Shown: positions 9,761-22,159 of the stretch, in pieces | How positions within the stretch are numbered: position 1 is the stretch's first letter | How the letters are laid out: each line of letters begins with the position of its first letter | NCBI GenBank assembly: GCA_003049465.1 | Contig: PYSS01000089.1 | Coordinates: forward strand, 62,001 to 126,000 | Source: Magnaporthiopsis rhizophila | Lineage: Eukaryota > Ascomycota > Sordariomycetes > Magnaporthales > Magnaporthaceae | Direction of reading: 5' to 3' | Length of the DNA: 64,000 nucleotides | Program-made: the position numbers and the translations under genes | The notes under the pieces: generated by a model | What the model was told of the DNA's origin: nothing | Seen by the model: only the letters and a program-made list of their open reading frames with translations | Database searches by the model: none

Positions 9761-10841
9761 GGCGTCGTGAACCCTCCATTCCATCCATCGCAGCGAGGCC
9801 TCCTCCTCTGTCTTGGCGAGGTGAGATCGTTCAAGCGGACTCTTCCTCCTCCCGGCTCCGACGTCGTATGCCAAGACCACCGCGTGTTTGCCTCCAATGA
9901 TGCCAATCCACGATGCTTTCGTCAGGCGACGTCGATAATGGCTCACATGATCACCATCCTGCCCGATTGGCCCAAGATCCATCCTACCAGCTACTGTGCT
10001 AGGGCTGGGACTGTGTAAAAAAGAAGGTAAGAAAATGCAAGCTTCCTGGTGAATCCTTCGAACACGTCCCTCGATCCATAGGAACAGGTCCGCCGGCGGG
10101 CGGGCCGCCGCGGCGGGCTCCCCCGCCAATCGCGAGGCCTGGTGCGTAAAGCCCGCGCCTCGACGGTGCCTCGATACGACTCTCCCCGGATCACGTTGGA
10201 GGAGGGGGGGCTGAAGATGGGGGCCAACACAAGCTTATGTCCATGAGGGCCCGAAAGTCTGCACGCCATGCCTTCGAGCCCGCTTTCCGTGGAACGGTGC
10301 CGGGGAGGGTCTAGACTTTTGGATTTTGCGGCTGATAAAGATGATGACGATGGTTGCCTCCCAATGCCGAGCCCGGTGTGTGTGGACTGGCAAATCGTCG
10401 GCAGAATGTAGGCAAGCGGCACAGCCCGTCCTGACCCCTGAAAATATTACCAAACAATACAGCCCTACTGCGTCCGGGCTGACCGTCTGGCTGGAACCCC
10501 TCATCTCACACCGCCGTCGACACTTCCCTCTCGTTACTCAGACCCTTGTCTTGGCGCGCGCCAACGACGCTGCACGTCAGATCAACAAACCCCTTTGATG
10601 GGCGGCCGTTCTAGACCCAAGCGGGGCGGGTGCACCCGGGAGTCGGGCCAACGCCGGCCTGGATTTTGCTTGGCAGCATTTATTAATCGCTTGCCCAAAA
10701 TGGCAAGTCGAGCATCACAGAGTTTGGTTCGACGCCATTAAATTAATTAATTGGGAGCCATCTTGGATGATGTCAGGCTCGGCCGAGGCTGGTTAGAAAT
10801 CGAAAATGGCTGAACTTTTTGGATTATTGATGGCAGCTCGG

Positions 10842-10868
10842 CAAGAAGAAGAAGAAGAAGAAGAAGAA
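10842..10868. repeat. (AAG)n microsatellite
   Basis: Nine AAG units in a row followed by an A run. Confidence 0.9.
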
Positions 10869-11721
10869 AAAAACACGCGCAGGCCGGTGCGCTGTCCTCA
10901 TCCCTAGAAGACGCTCCAGGCTCCAGGCTCCAATCGCTCCTGATTCCCGGCAGTACGGCCAATGACACAGAGCCACATCGGCACCAATAAAATCCACCCG
11001 CTATAAGTCTATTTGCGTCCGCAAGTCGCGCGGTGGCGCAGCTTTCTCTAGCGGCTTACCCATTCCAGAAAGCTTCCACTGCTGACGTCGGATGCCAAGA
11101 CCCGGATGCTGGGGGGACCTGTGCCTTTTTGCACGACTTGGAAGGCAGGTGGTGGCGTCGGGGAATCCCCGCCACATGAAAGAGGAAAGAAACAACGAGC
11201 AAAAGGATGACTGGCGGTGTTGCGCCTACCTAGGTAGCCGGGGGGCTGACCGCTTTCCTCGGGGGTTGTAGAAATTAAGTAGGCTGGTAGGCACATAAGC
11301 GTCTGACGGGGGGAGGAGCCATCCACATCGCTTTTACGACCGAACCAACAGATTCCAGCGGGGCTGCGGATCGCATGGAATGGATGCGAAGTAATTATTA
11401 TCTCGACTTGGAAGTTTTGCTCGATACTAATCAACAGCCCAGCCAAGATCTGACTTTCGCGCTTCGGGTTTCGGCCACTTCCGAGAAGACGGAGCCTCGC
11501 TAGGTTATGTTTGGTGACAATTAATTAATTATTCATTGCTGTGTAATTATTTCCCATCTTCGCGATGTGCATCGTAAAACTACCTATCCACTTGGTGTGA
11601 GCTTTTGCTTGTCTGCTGATCTCTTGCATGAGCCGCCCCCAATGGTGAGGCTTTTCTAACACCATTGCCAGGCTGTGGAACGAGACTTCTCAACCGGGAG
11701 GCATGTCTGGTGGTAATTAGC

Positions 11722-11741
11722 ATTCTCTCTTTCTCTCTCTT

Positions 11742-11772
<31 letters not shown>
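11722..11772. repeat. CT-rich / (TTTC)n microsatellite
   Basis: CT dinucleotides pass into repeated TTTC units, about 50 nt of pure pyrimidine. Confidence 0.88.
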
Positions 11773-12229
11773 TGTCAGTTTTCAAATCGAGATGAGTGCT
11801 GGGAGTTTTCCATTTATCCCTACAACGTTAACATGTTGCTTTGCCTATCTCCACAGCATTTTTTTCGAAACGGAAAGGTACTACAAGGTCTCGGATCCTT
11901 ATTTCATATTATCCGGGTTTTTCTATTTCGGAATCCGCAAGCCGATCATATCCCATCCAGATTTAACATGCCCAGAACCAAGGCTTAGCATCTTAAATCA
12001 CACTTAATCGAGACGATTTTGCTACCTTTTTACGTGTGTTAACCAGTGTTATGGCGCGGCGTGCCCTTTATGCACTTGCAGCCTTGTCTCTCGTGTGCGT
12101 TGGGTGTATGAGGCCCCTGTCACAATCAGAACAGCGGTTCTGATTGTCCTGGCTTTTTAGCAGAGGTGGGAGGGGTCTCCTTCTGTTTAACCGCCTTGAT
12201 AACCAGGAGTGGTTAGTTACTTTGTTTAA

Positions 12230-12399
12230 TGTAACTGTCATACGGGGATCGCCGCGTAGGCGTTGCCACCCCCGGAACCAACAGATATCAGGGTGCCAGG
12301 CGATTGGGGCGGTTCAGCTAAACACAAAACCCTCACAGATGAAAAAAGGGCTAGGTGCCCGACCCTTTATAAATATGTACCTAACCCCGCAAAGCACAG
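12230..12399 (-). repeat. Border repeat R, copy 1
   Basis: Read on the minus strand this matches 52803-52970 on the plus strand. Shared blocks are TTTGCGGGGTTAGGTAC, GGGCACCTAGCCCTTTTTTC, AACCGCCCCAATCG and CGATCCCCGTAT, with C/T and G/A differences between them. It touches the left edge of the first chromovirus LTR. I do not recognise the parent element. Confidence 0.7.
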
Positions 12400-12402
12400 G
12401 CC

Positions 12403-12869
12403 TGTTACAATCACAGGCCTTCTGCTCCTAGGGTAGGGCACCTAGGGGCGGTGTTGAGCAGTACTGGGTTGCAAGGTCGCCTTGCACGAGGTCTGGGGAT
12501 CTTGGTAAAACAATTGTCTGTTATTGCTTACCCAAAGGGGTGCTTTGGAGCTAACTTAGGTTAATTAATGCCGAAGCTTTAATTAAGGTTTATCCAACAC
12601 AGTAGGAAATTTTTCTTTATATATCCCTAAATTCCTTTACCATATTCGTGCTATATTTATTATGTTTATAACAAACATATTATTATGCTATATTTGTTAT
12701 GTTTATAATAAACATATTACCCGTGCTTAGGTAAATATTTAATTATATAATTTTTTATGCCAGTTTGGCCTTAATTATTTGGTTTTTAACCTTTATAACT
12801 GCGGGGTAAAAGTGTTCTGCTAAAGGTTAGCCCCAGCCCTTTTATCCCCTGCTTGTTATGGTTATAATA
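12403..12869 (-). repeat. LTR of T1 (467 bp), chimeric type
   Basis: Begins TGTTACAATCACAGGCC and ends in ATAATA, from GTAACA by C-to-T. The part next to TGTTAC is of the CAGGCC type seen in T2, T3, T5 and T6. The distal part, with repeated TATTTATTATGTTTATAA palindromes at about 12650-12720, is of the type seen in T4 and T8. Confidence 0.85.
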
Positions 12870-12929
12870 TCAGGGTTTTTTTTAGGCCAAATTTTTTTGG
12901 CTATATTTGCAATTTTTTTTTCCGTTAAT

Positions 12930-13519
12930 AATAAATACCTTTTTTTCTTTATTAATTTTTATTCCTTTTTTTTTTAACAAAATGTTCGGCAAAATATAAA
13001 AGCATAAACCAGTATTTTTAATTATTCGCCGGAATAATTTTTTAGTTTTTATTATTTTTTTTTTTACCATACCTTTTTGTTTTAATTGCAAAACCGACGG
13101 TTTTTTATTATAATGCATTTTTGTGCAATTGTTTATATTATGACCGGTGCATTTATTTTGGGCATTTTTATTGCAACGTTTTGGGCCCATTTTTTTTTAA
13201 ATATTTCCTTATTTATAATATCTAGCACGTTTGTATAAAAAAAAAGCTAAAGGCCGCAAAAAAAAAATATCGATCGATTAATGCAAAAATTAAGCACTTT
13301 TACAAACAAAAAAAATAATAGTATAAAAAATTAACCCGTGCGATTTATAGCAGGATTAGTAATATTAAAGAACTGGAACAAATTAAACGGGAAAAGGCCA
13401 AAAAGGCGGCTGTGCAGGCCTTTATTGCACCTTCCGATTTGCCAGTCCCCAATTTTCCTCCGTTATTTCCAAATTGGGCCAACCATAAGGTTAACCCTAA
13501 CCTGTTAGCCTTATTTTAA
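12930..13519 (+). pseudogene. Antisense coiled-coil ORF remnant of T1
   Basis: Plus strand, opposite to T1 pol. The last part is readable: AISNIKELEQIKREKAKKAA followed by a Phe/Pro-rich end, TAA at 13517-13519. It matches the better preserved copies in T4 and T7. The front part is full of stops from RIP. Confidence 0.65.
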
Positions 13520-13529
13520 CCAGATAAAT

Positions 13530-14550
13530 TATTTTGGTATAAGCATTTCAAACCGAAATCCAAATTTTGGCACTGATATTAATTTTTTACCAAGGGCTTT
13601 TTGCCGGTATTTTTTAAAAGCTTTTGGTATACCTTTTAGATTTGTTCCTTTTTCCTACGTGCTTTTTTTAATTTTGTACCCTGCCTATTTAATCAAATAA
13701 TATTTGGTTTTGTTAATAATATTTTCGTCCAAAATTTTTTCGATTTTGTACTTTTATTTTGGATTGATTTTTATTAATTTATTATTTTTAAACCCTGGTA
13801 ATACTGGTTTAAACAAATTAATATAAAAAACCGGATAATTTTTTATAATTAATAACAGTTAAAATTTATAATTAATATCGAAAATCTTCCTTAAAATTTT
13901 GAACGGTTCCAACTTTTTATAATTTAATTTATTATTTAAACGTTTTATTTTAATATTATATCGAATAAAATAAATGTTATCCTTTTTTTAAAGGTTAGTT
14001 TCTCGATCTTTTTTTTATTGGCCTATTTAAATATGCAATATTATAATTTTTTTAGCTTTGCTTGGAAATTTTTATACAGTTTGGTAAACTTTTTCACTTA
14101 TATTTCTGCTACTGGGGCATATGGTTCTGCCCTGGGTTTTTTGTACACCGTAAATATAAACCCGTAATTTGCATAAAACGGCATAATTTTTATATTTTTA
14201 TATATTAAACTGTTATATGCAAATTATACTATAAAAAATAATTATACCTAATTATTTTATTTATAATTAATAAAATAATATAAATATTATTTTATGGTTT
14301 GATTTATTTATTTTATTTGCCTATCCGTTTAAAAATAATAAGTTATAAAAAAGGCATATTTTGCGCCTAAATTGGCTATAAATTATTTCCAAAACTTGCT
14401 ATTAAACAGCTTATTTTGGTCCATAATTATATATTTTGGCATTTTGTATTTTACAATTATATTTCGAATAAAAATATAAAATTAGCTTTATAATTTTTGC
14501 ATTTTTTTTAAACGATAAATATATGGCATATTTGGTAAATTGATCAATTA
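13530..14550 (-). pseudogene. Chromodomain and partial integrase remnant of T1
   Basis: Minus strand. The region aligns by eye with the same interval of T4 and T7: chromodomain first (about 13530-13800), then the integrase C-terminal part and the core up to about 14550. Stops are frequent and no frame is intact. Confidence 0.65.
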
Positions 14551-14759
14551 TTACCGCACTATATTTATAAAAAGCCAAAATATAAACGCTATGCCGAAAA
14601 AAAAGCCAAAAATTAGCAAACGGGACAATTTTATCCCGATTACCAGTACAAGCCAAAAAATTAGGGTATTTAACCGGAACAAAAGCCTGGTATAAATAAC
14701 GAAAATAACAAATCAAAAGGATCCTAACAAAAACCACGGCAAATTATCCATTTTATATT

Positions 14760-17700
14760 AGGAAAATGGTTAAATAGCAAAAATAATAGTTAATAATAAT
14801 GGTTGATTGTAAATTTAACAAAAATTATATTGCATTAGGAACGGTAGCAAAATATAGCATACCGATATATTAAAAATAATAACCATACAATTTTAAAACC
14901 GTAAAAAAAAACCAATCATTTATAACAGTGGAATAATCGATTCGAAAATAAATCGGTTCAGGTTCGAAATTTTGGGAAAAATTTGCAAAGTTACCCTAAA
15001 TATTATAAATATAAAAAAAAACCTAATTTTGGGCCTCCCTTAATTTAAAAAGTTTAATCCTTTAATAAACTGGGTTTCGAAGGAAATTTAATAAAAAAAT
15101 TATTATTGGAAAACAAAAAAGCCTAATAATTACGGGCCCCGAACCATAAAAAATAAAAGCCAAACAGGATTATTATAATAATAGCAAAATTTGGCAATTA
15201 ACCCTGGCGAATTGCACCGAAAGATTCGCACCTATCAGGTAATATCGGCCTTAATAACAAAAAATCCCAAAAATAAAAAACAGGCTATAAAAAAAATATA
15301 ATTAAAATTATAATCTAAAAAAAGGCACAACCAAAATTACGATTAGCCTAATAAATAAATACGCTAATACCTAAAAAATATTCCTAAAAAATATTATTAA
15401 TATTGGAAACTGTTCCAAAAAAGTTTAAAAATAAAGCTTCCGGAATATAAACCGTTCGATTACAAAATTAAGCTTAAACCTGGAATATAATTTAATTACC
15501 AAAAATTATACCGGTTAAACCCCAAATAGCAAAAGTTATTATAAGAATAATTTGCGGAAAACCTGGAACAAAGCATTATTCGACCTTCGAATTTTCCTGT
15601 AAAATATGGAATATTATTCGTTCCCAAAAAAAATGGAAAAAAACGGATATATATCGATTATTGTTTATTAAATAAGGCTATAATAAAAAACCGGTACCTT
15701 TTATTTTTTATTAATAAGTTACAAAACAGGTTTAATAAAACCAAATAGTTTATAATTTTAAATTTACGCAAAATATATAATCTGCTAAAAATTAAAAAAG
15801 GAAACAAATAAAAAACCGCTTTCCGAACCCGGTTAAAAATATATAAATTATTGGTAATAATTTTCGGGCTTATTAATATGCCAGCCATATTCCAGCGGAT
15901 AATTAACCACGTATTACAAAAATACCTAAATATTTATATATTTGCTTATTTGAATAATATCCTGATTTTTTCAAAAATGCTGGAAAAATACAAAAAATAT
16001 ATGTATAAGGTTTTACGAAAATTATAAAATGCAAAATTTTTAATTAAGCCCGAAAAATATGCGTGGCATATACAGAAAATGGTTTTTTTAAAATATATGG
16101 TTATATTGGGCCAAATACGGATAAAACCAAAAAAGGTACAGGTAATAAAAAAATAGCCCAAACCGACCAATATTAAAAAAATATAAGGCTTTTTGGGTTT
16201 TTTGAATTTTTATCGATAATTTATCCGGAATTTTAGCAAAATAATGCTTTTATTTATAAATTTTACCAAAAATAACCACCAGTTTTATTAGGAAATGCAA
16301 AAATAAAAAGTTTTTGATTTGCTAAAAAAACCGTAATATAAAAACCAATATTAATTTTACCAAACCCAAATAAACCTTTCGAAATTAAAATCGATATATT
16401 GGATTTTGCGATCAAAATTTAATTTAATTAATAAAATAATAATAAAAAGCTGCACCCTTGCGCTTTTTTATTATATAAATTTAATGGACCAAAACTAAAT
16501 TACCCAATTTGTAACAAAAAATTTATAATTATTATCCGAATATTAGAAAAATAAAAAATATATTTATATTAAACAAATTATCAGGTTATAATTTATATAA
16601 ATCACAAAAATTTGGCATATTTTATTATTTATTAAATATTAAACAAATAATAAATCTGGTAAAATTAATTTTTTCAAAATTATAATTTTAGGATTAAATA
16701 TAAAAAAGGATCGAAAAATAGGCAGATAAATGCTTTAAACTGCTAACCGAATCATAAGAACAAAATATTACCAAAAACGTACACAATTCTAATATAAAAG
16801 CTAAACGGATCTTTGGTTCCCGCATAACAGATGCTAATAAAAATTATGCTTTAAAAAAAATAAATCCTTAAAAAAATCCAACAAATCCACGGTTAAATGG
16901 CCCATAAATATTAAAAAATAACCAAAACCTGGAAAAAATTACAGTAATATTATAAATTTACCGAAACCCGGGCCACGGTTCAAAAAGCAATCAAAAATTG
17001 CAAAAATTGCACCAAAAATAAGGCCAGCAAATATAAACCTTATAAATTATTCCAACCCCTGCCAGCGCCTAACCAGGTATAGCAAAAAATTACGATAAAT
17101 TTTGTGGTTAAACTTTTTAAATCCAAAAAACCCTTAACAAATATCCAGTACAATAATATTTTAATAATAATAAATAGGCTTATCAAATATGCCTTATTCT
17201 TATCCTATAAAAAAAGCAGTAATATTATAAAATTAGTATATGTTTTTATCAAAAACATAATTTCGGAGCACGGAATACCTAATAAGCTAATCACGGATCG
17301 AAACAAATTATTTACAAATAAATTCTGGAAAATCCTAACGGCTAAATTCGGAGCAAAATATGCATTATTAATAATTTATTATTCCGAAATAAATAAACAA
17401 ATAAAGCAAATAAACCAAATTATAAAGTAATATTTATATTATTATATTAATTATAAACAAATTAACTGGGTATAATTATTTTTTATAGCCCAATTCGCTT
17501 ATTATAGTTCGGTATACAAAAGTATAAAAATTATCCTGTTTTTTGCAAATTATAAATTTATACTTACGGTATATAAAAAACCCAAAACAAAAAAAAGTGC
17601 TTTAATAACAAAAATACAGATTATTAAAATAACCAAATTATACAAATACCTGCAAAAAAAGCTCGAAAAATTTCGGAAACGTATATCCACCCAAATAAAT

Positions 17701-18165
17701 AAAAAAAGGCTTAAAAAACCAACCTTTAAAAAGGGGGATAACGTTTATCTTTTATGCTGCAATATCAAAACAAAACGGCCAAATAATAAATTAAATTATA
17801 AAAAATTCGAACCGTTCAGGGTTAAAAAAATAATTTTACCAGTTAATTATAAATTTTAATTATTATTAATCATAAAAATTTATCCTATTTTTCACATTTT
17901 TTTGCTAAAATTAGCATTATCTGGTTTAAAAAATACAAAATTAATAAAAATTAACCTAAACCAAAAGTAAAAAATTAAAAAAATCCTTAATAATAAAATA
18001 TATTATTGCAAATAATAATATTTGGTTAAATGGGTAAAATACAAATATAAATATAATATATAAAAAAAAAAATTTAAAAATTGCCAAAAAGTTTTATAAA
18101 AATATTAGCAAAAACAATTATAAAAAATTTAATAAAAAAAAGCATATTAAATAAATAAAAAGGCA
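14760..18165 (+). pseudogene. RIP-degraded pol of T2
   Basis: Domain order in sense: protease (14800-15000), RT (15600-16250; the catalytic YVDD is now a LNN-type sequence), RNase H (16370-16680), integrase zinc-binding part (CKNCTKNKA near 17015) and core. One integrase piece is open for 108 codons (17104-17430) and holds TDRNKLFTNKFW and YYSEINKQIKQINQIIK. A chromodomain-like tail follows at 17880-18165. Elsewhere TAA/TAG stops come every few dozen bases, most explained by CAA or CAG to TAA/TAG. Confidence 0.85.
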
Positions 18166-18189
18166 TAAACCTTTCCGTTTATTTAATTA

Positions 18190-18260
18190 GGTTATACTAA
18201 AAATTAAACCCAAAATTTTTCGATAAGGATCGAGGTGCGTTACTATTGCATTATACAATT
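18190..18260 (-). tRNA. tRNA-like sequence in T2, degraded
   Basis: A 71-nt minus-strand sequence at the position occupied in T3, T5 and T6 by the same module, between the chromodomain and the antisense ORF. The acceptor ends (AATTGTA / TATAACC) pair only if RIP-type changes are allowed, and the B box has decayed to GGGTTTAATTT. See the T6 copy for the best preserved form. Confidence 0.4.
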
Positions 18261-18359
18261 TAAAAAAATCGTTAAAAACTTATTAAATTTACCAAATTAA
18301 AAAGGATAAACAGGTTAAAATCGGAATCGATCCCAAATTTACCCTAACCAAAAGGCAAA

Positions 18360-18955
18360 AAAGCAAAATCGGAAATCGGAACAATAAAAAGGGCAGCAAA
18401 AACGGATAAACCCGCTTTTGCAGCCTCCTTTTACTCGATATGCTTCAATTTTTCCATACTATTAATTTTGCGCCGGATAGCACAAATTAACCTTTTATGC
18501 CAGTATTTTTTCTGTTTTTGCAAATGCTCGATTTTGGCCAGGGATATTTGCAGTTTTTTTTTAGCAGCTTTCAGTTTTGCCTTTAAACAAAAATATTAGG
18601 TACTACAGGTAAAAAAATATTCGGGTATAAAATCCAAAATATTGCAACAGAAACAATTGGCACAAAAATATTTTATATAACAAAATAAATTTTAAAAAAA
18701 GGCAAAGCATTCCTTTTATTTAAGAATTTTGTAATAATAAAAACAAAAAAGTATAGGAAAAGCGGAAATAAGGATAGTAAAAAGCAGGTTTTTGCGCTAA
18801 AAGATTTTTTTTGCAGAAAGGCATTTTTGTATTTAACCGAACATATTATTAGGGGCCAAATAAGTAAAAAGGAAAAAAGGAAAATTTATTAACCGATAGA
18901 AAAAGAAAAAAAAGGGTATAGTTATAACCAAAAAGGTTTGGCTTTAAAAAGGGAA
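18360..18955 (-). pseudogene. Antisense ORF remnant of T2
   Basis: Minus strand (opposite to pol), between the tRNA-like sequence and the LTR. A readable minus-strand piece near 18430-18560 shows a Lys/Arg-rich helix. It has the same position and orientation as the frames in T3, T5 and T6, with many stops. Confidence 0.5.
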
Positions 18956-18960
18956 CCTGG

Positions 18961-19467
18961 TATTACGATCGCGCTATACCCGAAAGGGGCAAAAGGGTTA
19001 AGGGGAACTAAATTCCAGCATTATATTTTAACCCTGCGGCAGGGTAATGTGGTAAATTATATAATTATAAAAAGGATTTTTGGATTTATTATAAAGCTAT
19101 AAATCCAGGAAGGATTTTTGGATTTATTATAAAGCCATAAATCCAAAAAGGATTTTTGAATCTATTATAAAGCTACAGATCCAAAAAGGATCTTTGGATC
19201 TGTTATAAAACCACAAATCCAAAAAATTTTAATAAGGAAGTGTTCGATTATAAAAAGGATGAACTTCCCAGGTATTAAGGTAATTTTAACTGAGGCCTCG
19301 GCATTAGTTAATTTAAATTAGCTCCAAAATATTCCTTTGGGTAAGCAATAACAGATAATATTCCTACTAACCCCAGACCGCGTGCAAAGCGACCTTGCAA
19401 GACCAGTATTGCTCAACACCGCCCCTAAGTGCCCTACCCTAGGAGCAGAAGGCCTGTGTTTGTAACA
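18961..19467 (+). repeat. 3' LTR of T2 (507 bp)
   Basis: Starts TATTAC (from TGTTAC) just after the purine-rich GGGAACCTGG and ends GTAACA. Inside are 4-5 imperfect copies of a unit built on AAATCCAAAAAGGATTTTTGG, the same cassette as in T3. Confidence 0.88.
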
Positions 19468-20869
19468 AAAAATTAGCATTATTTTACAAATAATTTTTTA
19501 TTTGTTAAATGTTTGCAATTAAATAATTTTTATTAATAAAATATATTTCGATCACCTAACCCAGGGAAAAAATTTATAGCCTTTTTGCAAACCTTTTTGT
19601 TTTAGCGCTATACCGCAAAAAATTTAAGGGCCGGATGTAAAACCAAAAAAGGATTAAAAATAATTATTAGCCTAATTTTACAATTAAGCTTTTAAAAATC
19701 GAAAAACTCATATAGGTTTGCACATATAGCTTAAAGCGTATAGCTAATACTATTTTTTATTCGGGATTTGATCCTGGCAATTATTTTTTTTTATCGAGCT
19801 CCGGCATTTTACCGGCCAAAATTAAAATATCCCAAATAGAGGACCAATTTTAAATCCCCTTTTTTATTGTGCCTGCCAAAGCCTAAAATTAGCGGTTTAA
19901 TATTTTTACTGCTAATAATGGAATAATTGGGAATTTTAAGGATAATTTTGCCCTTACCCTTTTTTTAGGGGTTTTGGGTTCGGGATAATTTTTAAACTGC
20001 TAAATAGTAAAATTAATAATTTTAACCGGCTTTTGTAAAGGTTATAATTGTGCTTAAGCAAATTTTAACTATTTGGGAAGCACAGAATAAGTTATAGCTT
20101 ATTTGTATTGCCTAATGAAAGGTTCGTTTTAAAATTGGAAAGTTAAAAATTTAGCAAATTTTTTCCCTTTTTTATTATTATTTTTCTGCATAACAAAATT
20201 ATTATCGAGCTGATTAATAAGTTTGGTTTGCTTATTTATTAAATTATTATAATTTAACTGGTATTAAATAATTACTTTTAATAAAATATTAATTATTTAT
20301 TAAAAAGTAATCCTTTTTTATTTAATGCGGAATTTTTTATCCTTTTTTTAACGATTGTTTAAAAATCAAGATACAAATTCCAAAAGAACGCCTGTGGCTT
20401 TAATTATTTGTAATGCTATTATGGTAAAATTTATAATATTATCGGGATTAATAAAAAAAGGATTAACAATTTCGGAAAGGCCAGCCGCAGAATTATATTT
20501 AAAATTTTCGGTTAAAACAGGATCGGGATTCGGAGCCGAAGCAAAAAACGGCTTATCCAAAGCTTAAATATATTTGGCTTTTTCAAAACAAAATATTAAT
20601 ATATTAACGGTATCAGTACCCATTTGGGAATTGTTTAATTAAGCCGGAAGCACTGGTACAGCCAAATTTTGCAAAAAACCAGCTCGCTTTTTAATTTAAC
20701 CGTTATGAATAATAATTTTAAACTTATTACCGCTCGATAAAAAATTATTAATTGGGCCCAGATTTTAAAAATAACGGTTTTTGCGCAACCGTATAAAATT
20801 TGATAATTTTTTTTTATTAGCCATTTTGGCTGCAGGAACAAAAAAAGGGCAAAAAAAAGGAAAAAAACA
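19468..20869. other. AT-rich unidentified sequence, interrupted by T3
   Basis: About 1.4 kb of RIP-like AT-rich DNA without LTR, gag or pol motifs that I could recognise. Short open frames exist on both strands at 20355-20567 and a minus frame at 20635-20841; none has family features. With T3 removed it was contiguous with 35602-36462. Confidence 0.5.
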
Positions 20870-21376
20870 TGTTACAAACACAGGCCTTCTGCTCCTAGGG
20901 TAAAGCACCTAGGGGCGGTGTTAAGCAGTACTGGTTTTGCAAGGTTGCCTTGCACGCGGTCTGGGGTTGGTAGGAACATTATCTGTTATTACTTGCCTAA
21001 AAAAATGCCTTAAAGCTAACTTAAATTAATTAATGCCAAGGCCTCAGTTAAAATTACCTTAATATTTAAAAAGTCCATCGTTTTTATAATTAAATATTCC
21101 CTTATTAAAATCCCTTGGGTTTATAGCTCTATAACAAATCCAAAAATCCCTTTTGAATTTGTGGCTTTATAATAAATCCAAAAATCCTTTCTGGATTTAT
21201 AGCTTTATAACAAATCCAAAAATCCTTTTTGGATTTATAATTTTGTAACAAATTCAAAAATTTTTTTTGTAATTATATAATTTATTATATTACCCTGCTG
21301 CAAAATTAAAGCATAATGCTAAAATTTAATCCCTCCCAGCCTTTTTGCCCCCTCCGGGCATAACGCAATTATAATA
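20870..21376 (-). repeat. 3' LTR of T3 (507 bp)
   Basis: TGTTACAAACACAGGCC start and ATAATA end (from GTAACA), with the AAATCCAAAAATCC cassette repeated at 21130-21260. It is followed by the plus-strand complement of a purine-rich tract (CCAGGTTCCTTTT), as expected at the inner edge of a 3' LTR. Confidence 0.9.
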
Positions 21377-21399
21377 CCAGGTTCCTTTTATAAAGCCAA

Positions 21400-21990
21400 A
21401 TCTTTTTGGCCATAATTATACCCTTTTTTTTCCTTTTTTATCGGTCGATAAATTTTTCTTTTTCCCTTTTTATTTATTCGGCCCTTAATAATATATTCGG
21501 TCGGATATAAAAATGCCCTTTTGCAAAAAAAATCCTTTAGTGCAAAAATCTGCTTTTTGCTATCCTTATTTCCGCTTTTTTTATACCTTTTTATTTTTAT
21601 TATTATAAAATTTTTAAGCAAAAAAATGCTTTGCTTTTTTTTTAAAATTTATCCTGTTATATGGAATATTTTTGTGCTAATTGTTTTTATTGCAATATTT
21701 TAAATTTTATACCCGAATACCTTTTTATTTGTAACAACCAATATTTTTGTTTAAAAACAGAGCTAAAAGTTGCCAAAAAAATTGCAAATATCCCTGGCCA
21801 AAATTAAACGTTTATAAAAACAGAAAAAATATTGGCGTAAAAGGTTAATTTGTGCTATTCGGCGCAAAATTAATAATATAAAAAAATTGGAGCGTATCGA
21901 GCGGAAAAAAGCTGCAAAAGCGGGTTTATTTATTTCTGTTACCCTTTTTGTTTTTCCGATTTCCGATTTTGCTTTTTTGCCTTTTGGTTA
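21400..21990 (+). pseudogene. Antisense ORF remnant of T3
   Basis: Plus strand, opposite to T3 pol. A 60-codon open piece lies at 21521-21703, and a Lys/Arg/Ala-rich helix (ERIERKKAAKAGLF-like) runs near 21890-21930. Homologous in place and sense to the frames of T5 and T6. Confidence 0.55.
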
Positions 21991-22075
21991 AGGTAAATTT
22001 GGGGTTAATTTTAACCTTAATTTATTTATCCTTTTTTAATTTGATAAATTTGATAAGCTTTTAATAATTTCCTTA

Positions 22076-22146
22076 AATTGTATAGCGCAATAATAATATA
22101 TTTTAATTTTTATCGAAAAGTTTTGGGTTTGATTTTTAGTATAATC
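22076..22146 (+). tRNA. tRNA-like sequence in T3, degraded
   Basis: A 71-nt sequence beginning AATTGTATAGCGCAATAATA with B box GGGTTTGATTT and end TATAATC. D-arm bases and spacing follow the T6 copy; most differences are C/T or G/A. Confidence 0.45.
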
Positions 22147-22159
22147 TAATTAAATAAGC

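Larger units (their letters stand above)
9761..12229. other. Gene-poor flank next to the repeat block
   Basis: About 2.5 kb with ordinary base composition but no convincing coding frame on either strand. It contains two microsatellites (listed separately) and several TTAATTAA-type runs (10738-10752, 11518-11535). Nothing in it resembles a transposon until the repeat starting near 12230. Confidence 0.5.
12403..14550 (-). mobile_element. T1: truncated Ty3/gypsy chromovirus
   Basis: The 3' part of an element whose pol runs on the minus strand: 3' LTR (12403-12869), purine-rich stretch, antisense small reading frame, decayed chromodomain and the start of the integrase core (minus-strand VIIDQFTKYAIYL-like motif near 14540). 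At about 14550 the homology switches to an element of opposite orientation (T2). RT, gag and the 5' LTR are missing. All frames carry many stops. Confidence 0.8.
14551..19467 (+). mobile_element. T2: 5'-truncated Ty3/gypsy chromovirus
   Basis: Plus-strand pol from the gag/protease region through the chromodomain, then an antisense tRNA-like sequence, an antisense small reading frame and a 3' LTR (18961-19467). Sense motifs still readable are RT KKNGKKRIYIDY (near 15640), LINMPAIFQ and LNNILIFSKMLEKYKKYMY (15870-16000), the RNase H start, and integrase TDRNKLFTNKFW (17295). No 5' LTR; the left end abuts T1. Confidence 0.85.

Noticed and set aside
20355..20567. Possible gene at 20355-20567 (plus) or 20366-20560 (minus)
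   Set aside because: Both strands are open over the same 200 nt in AT-rich RIPed DNA; neither resembles a known protein.
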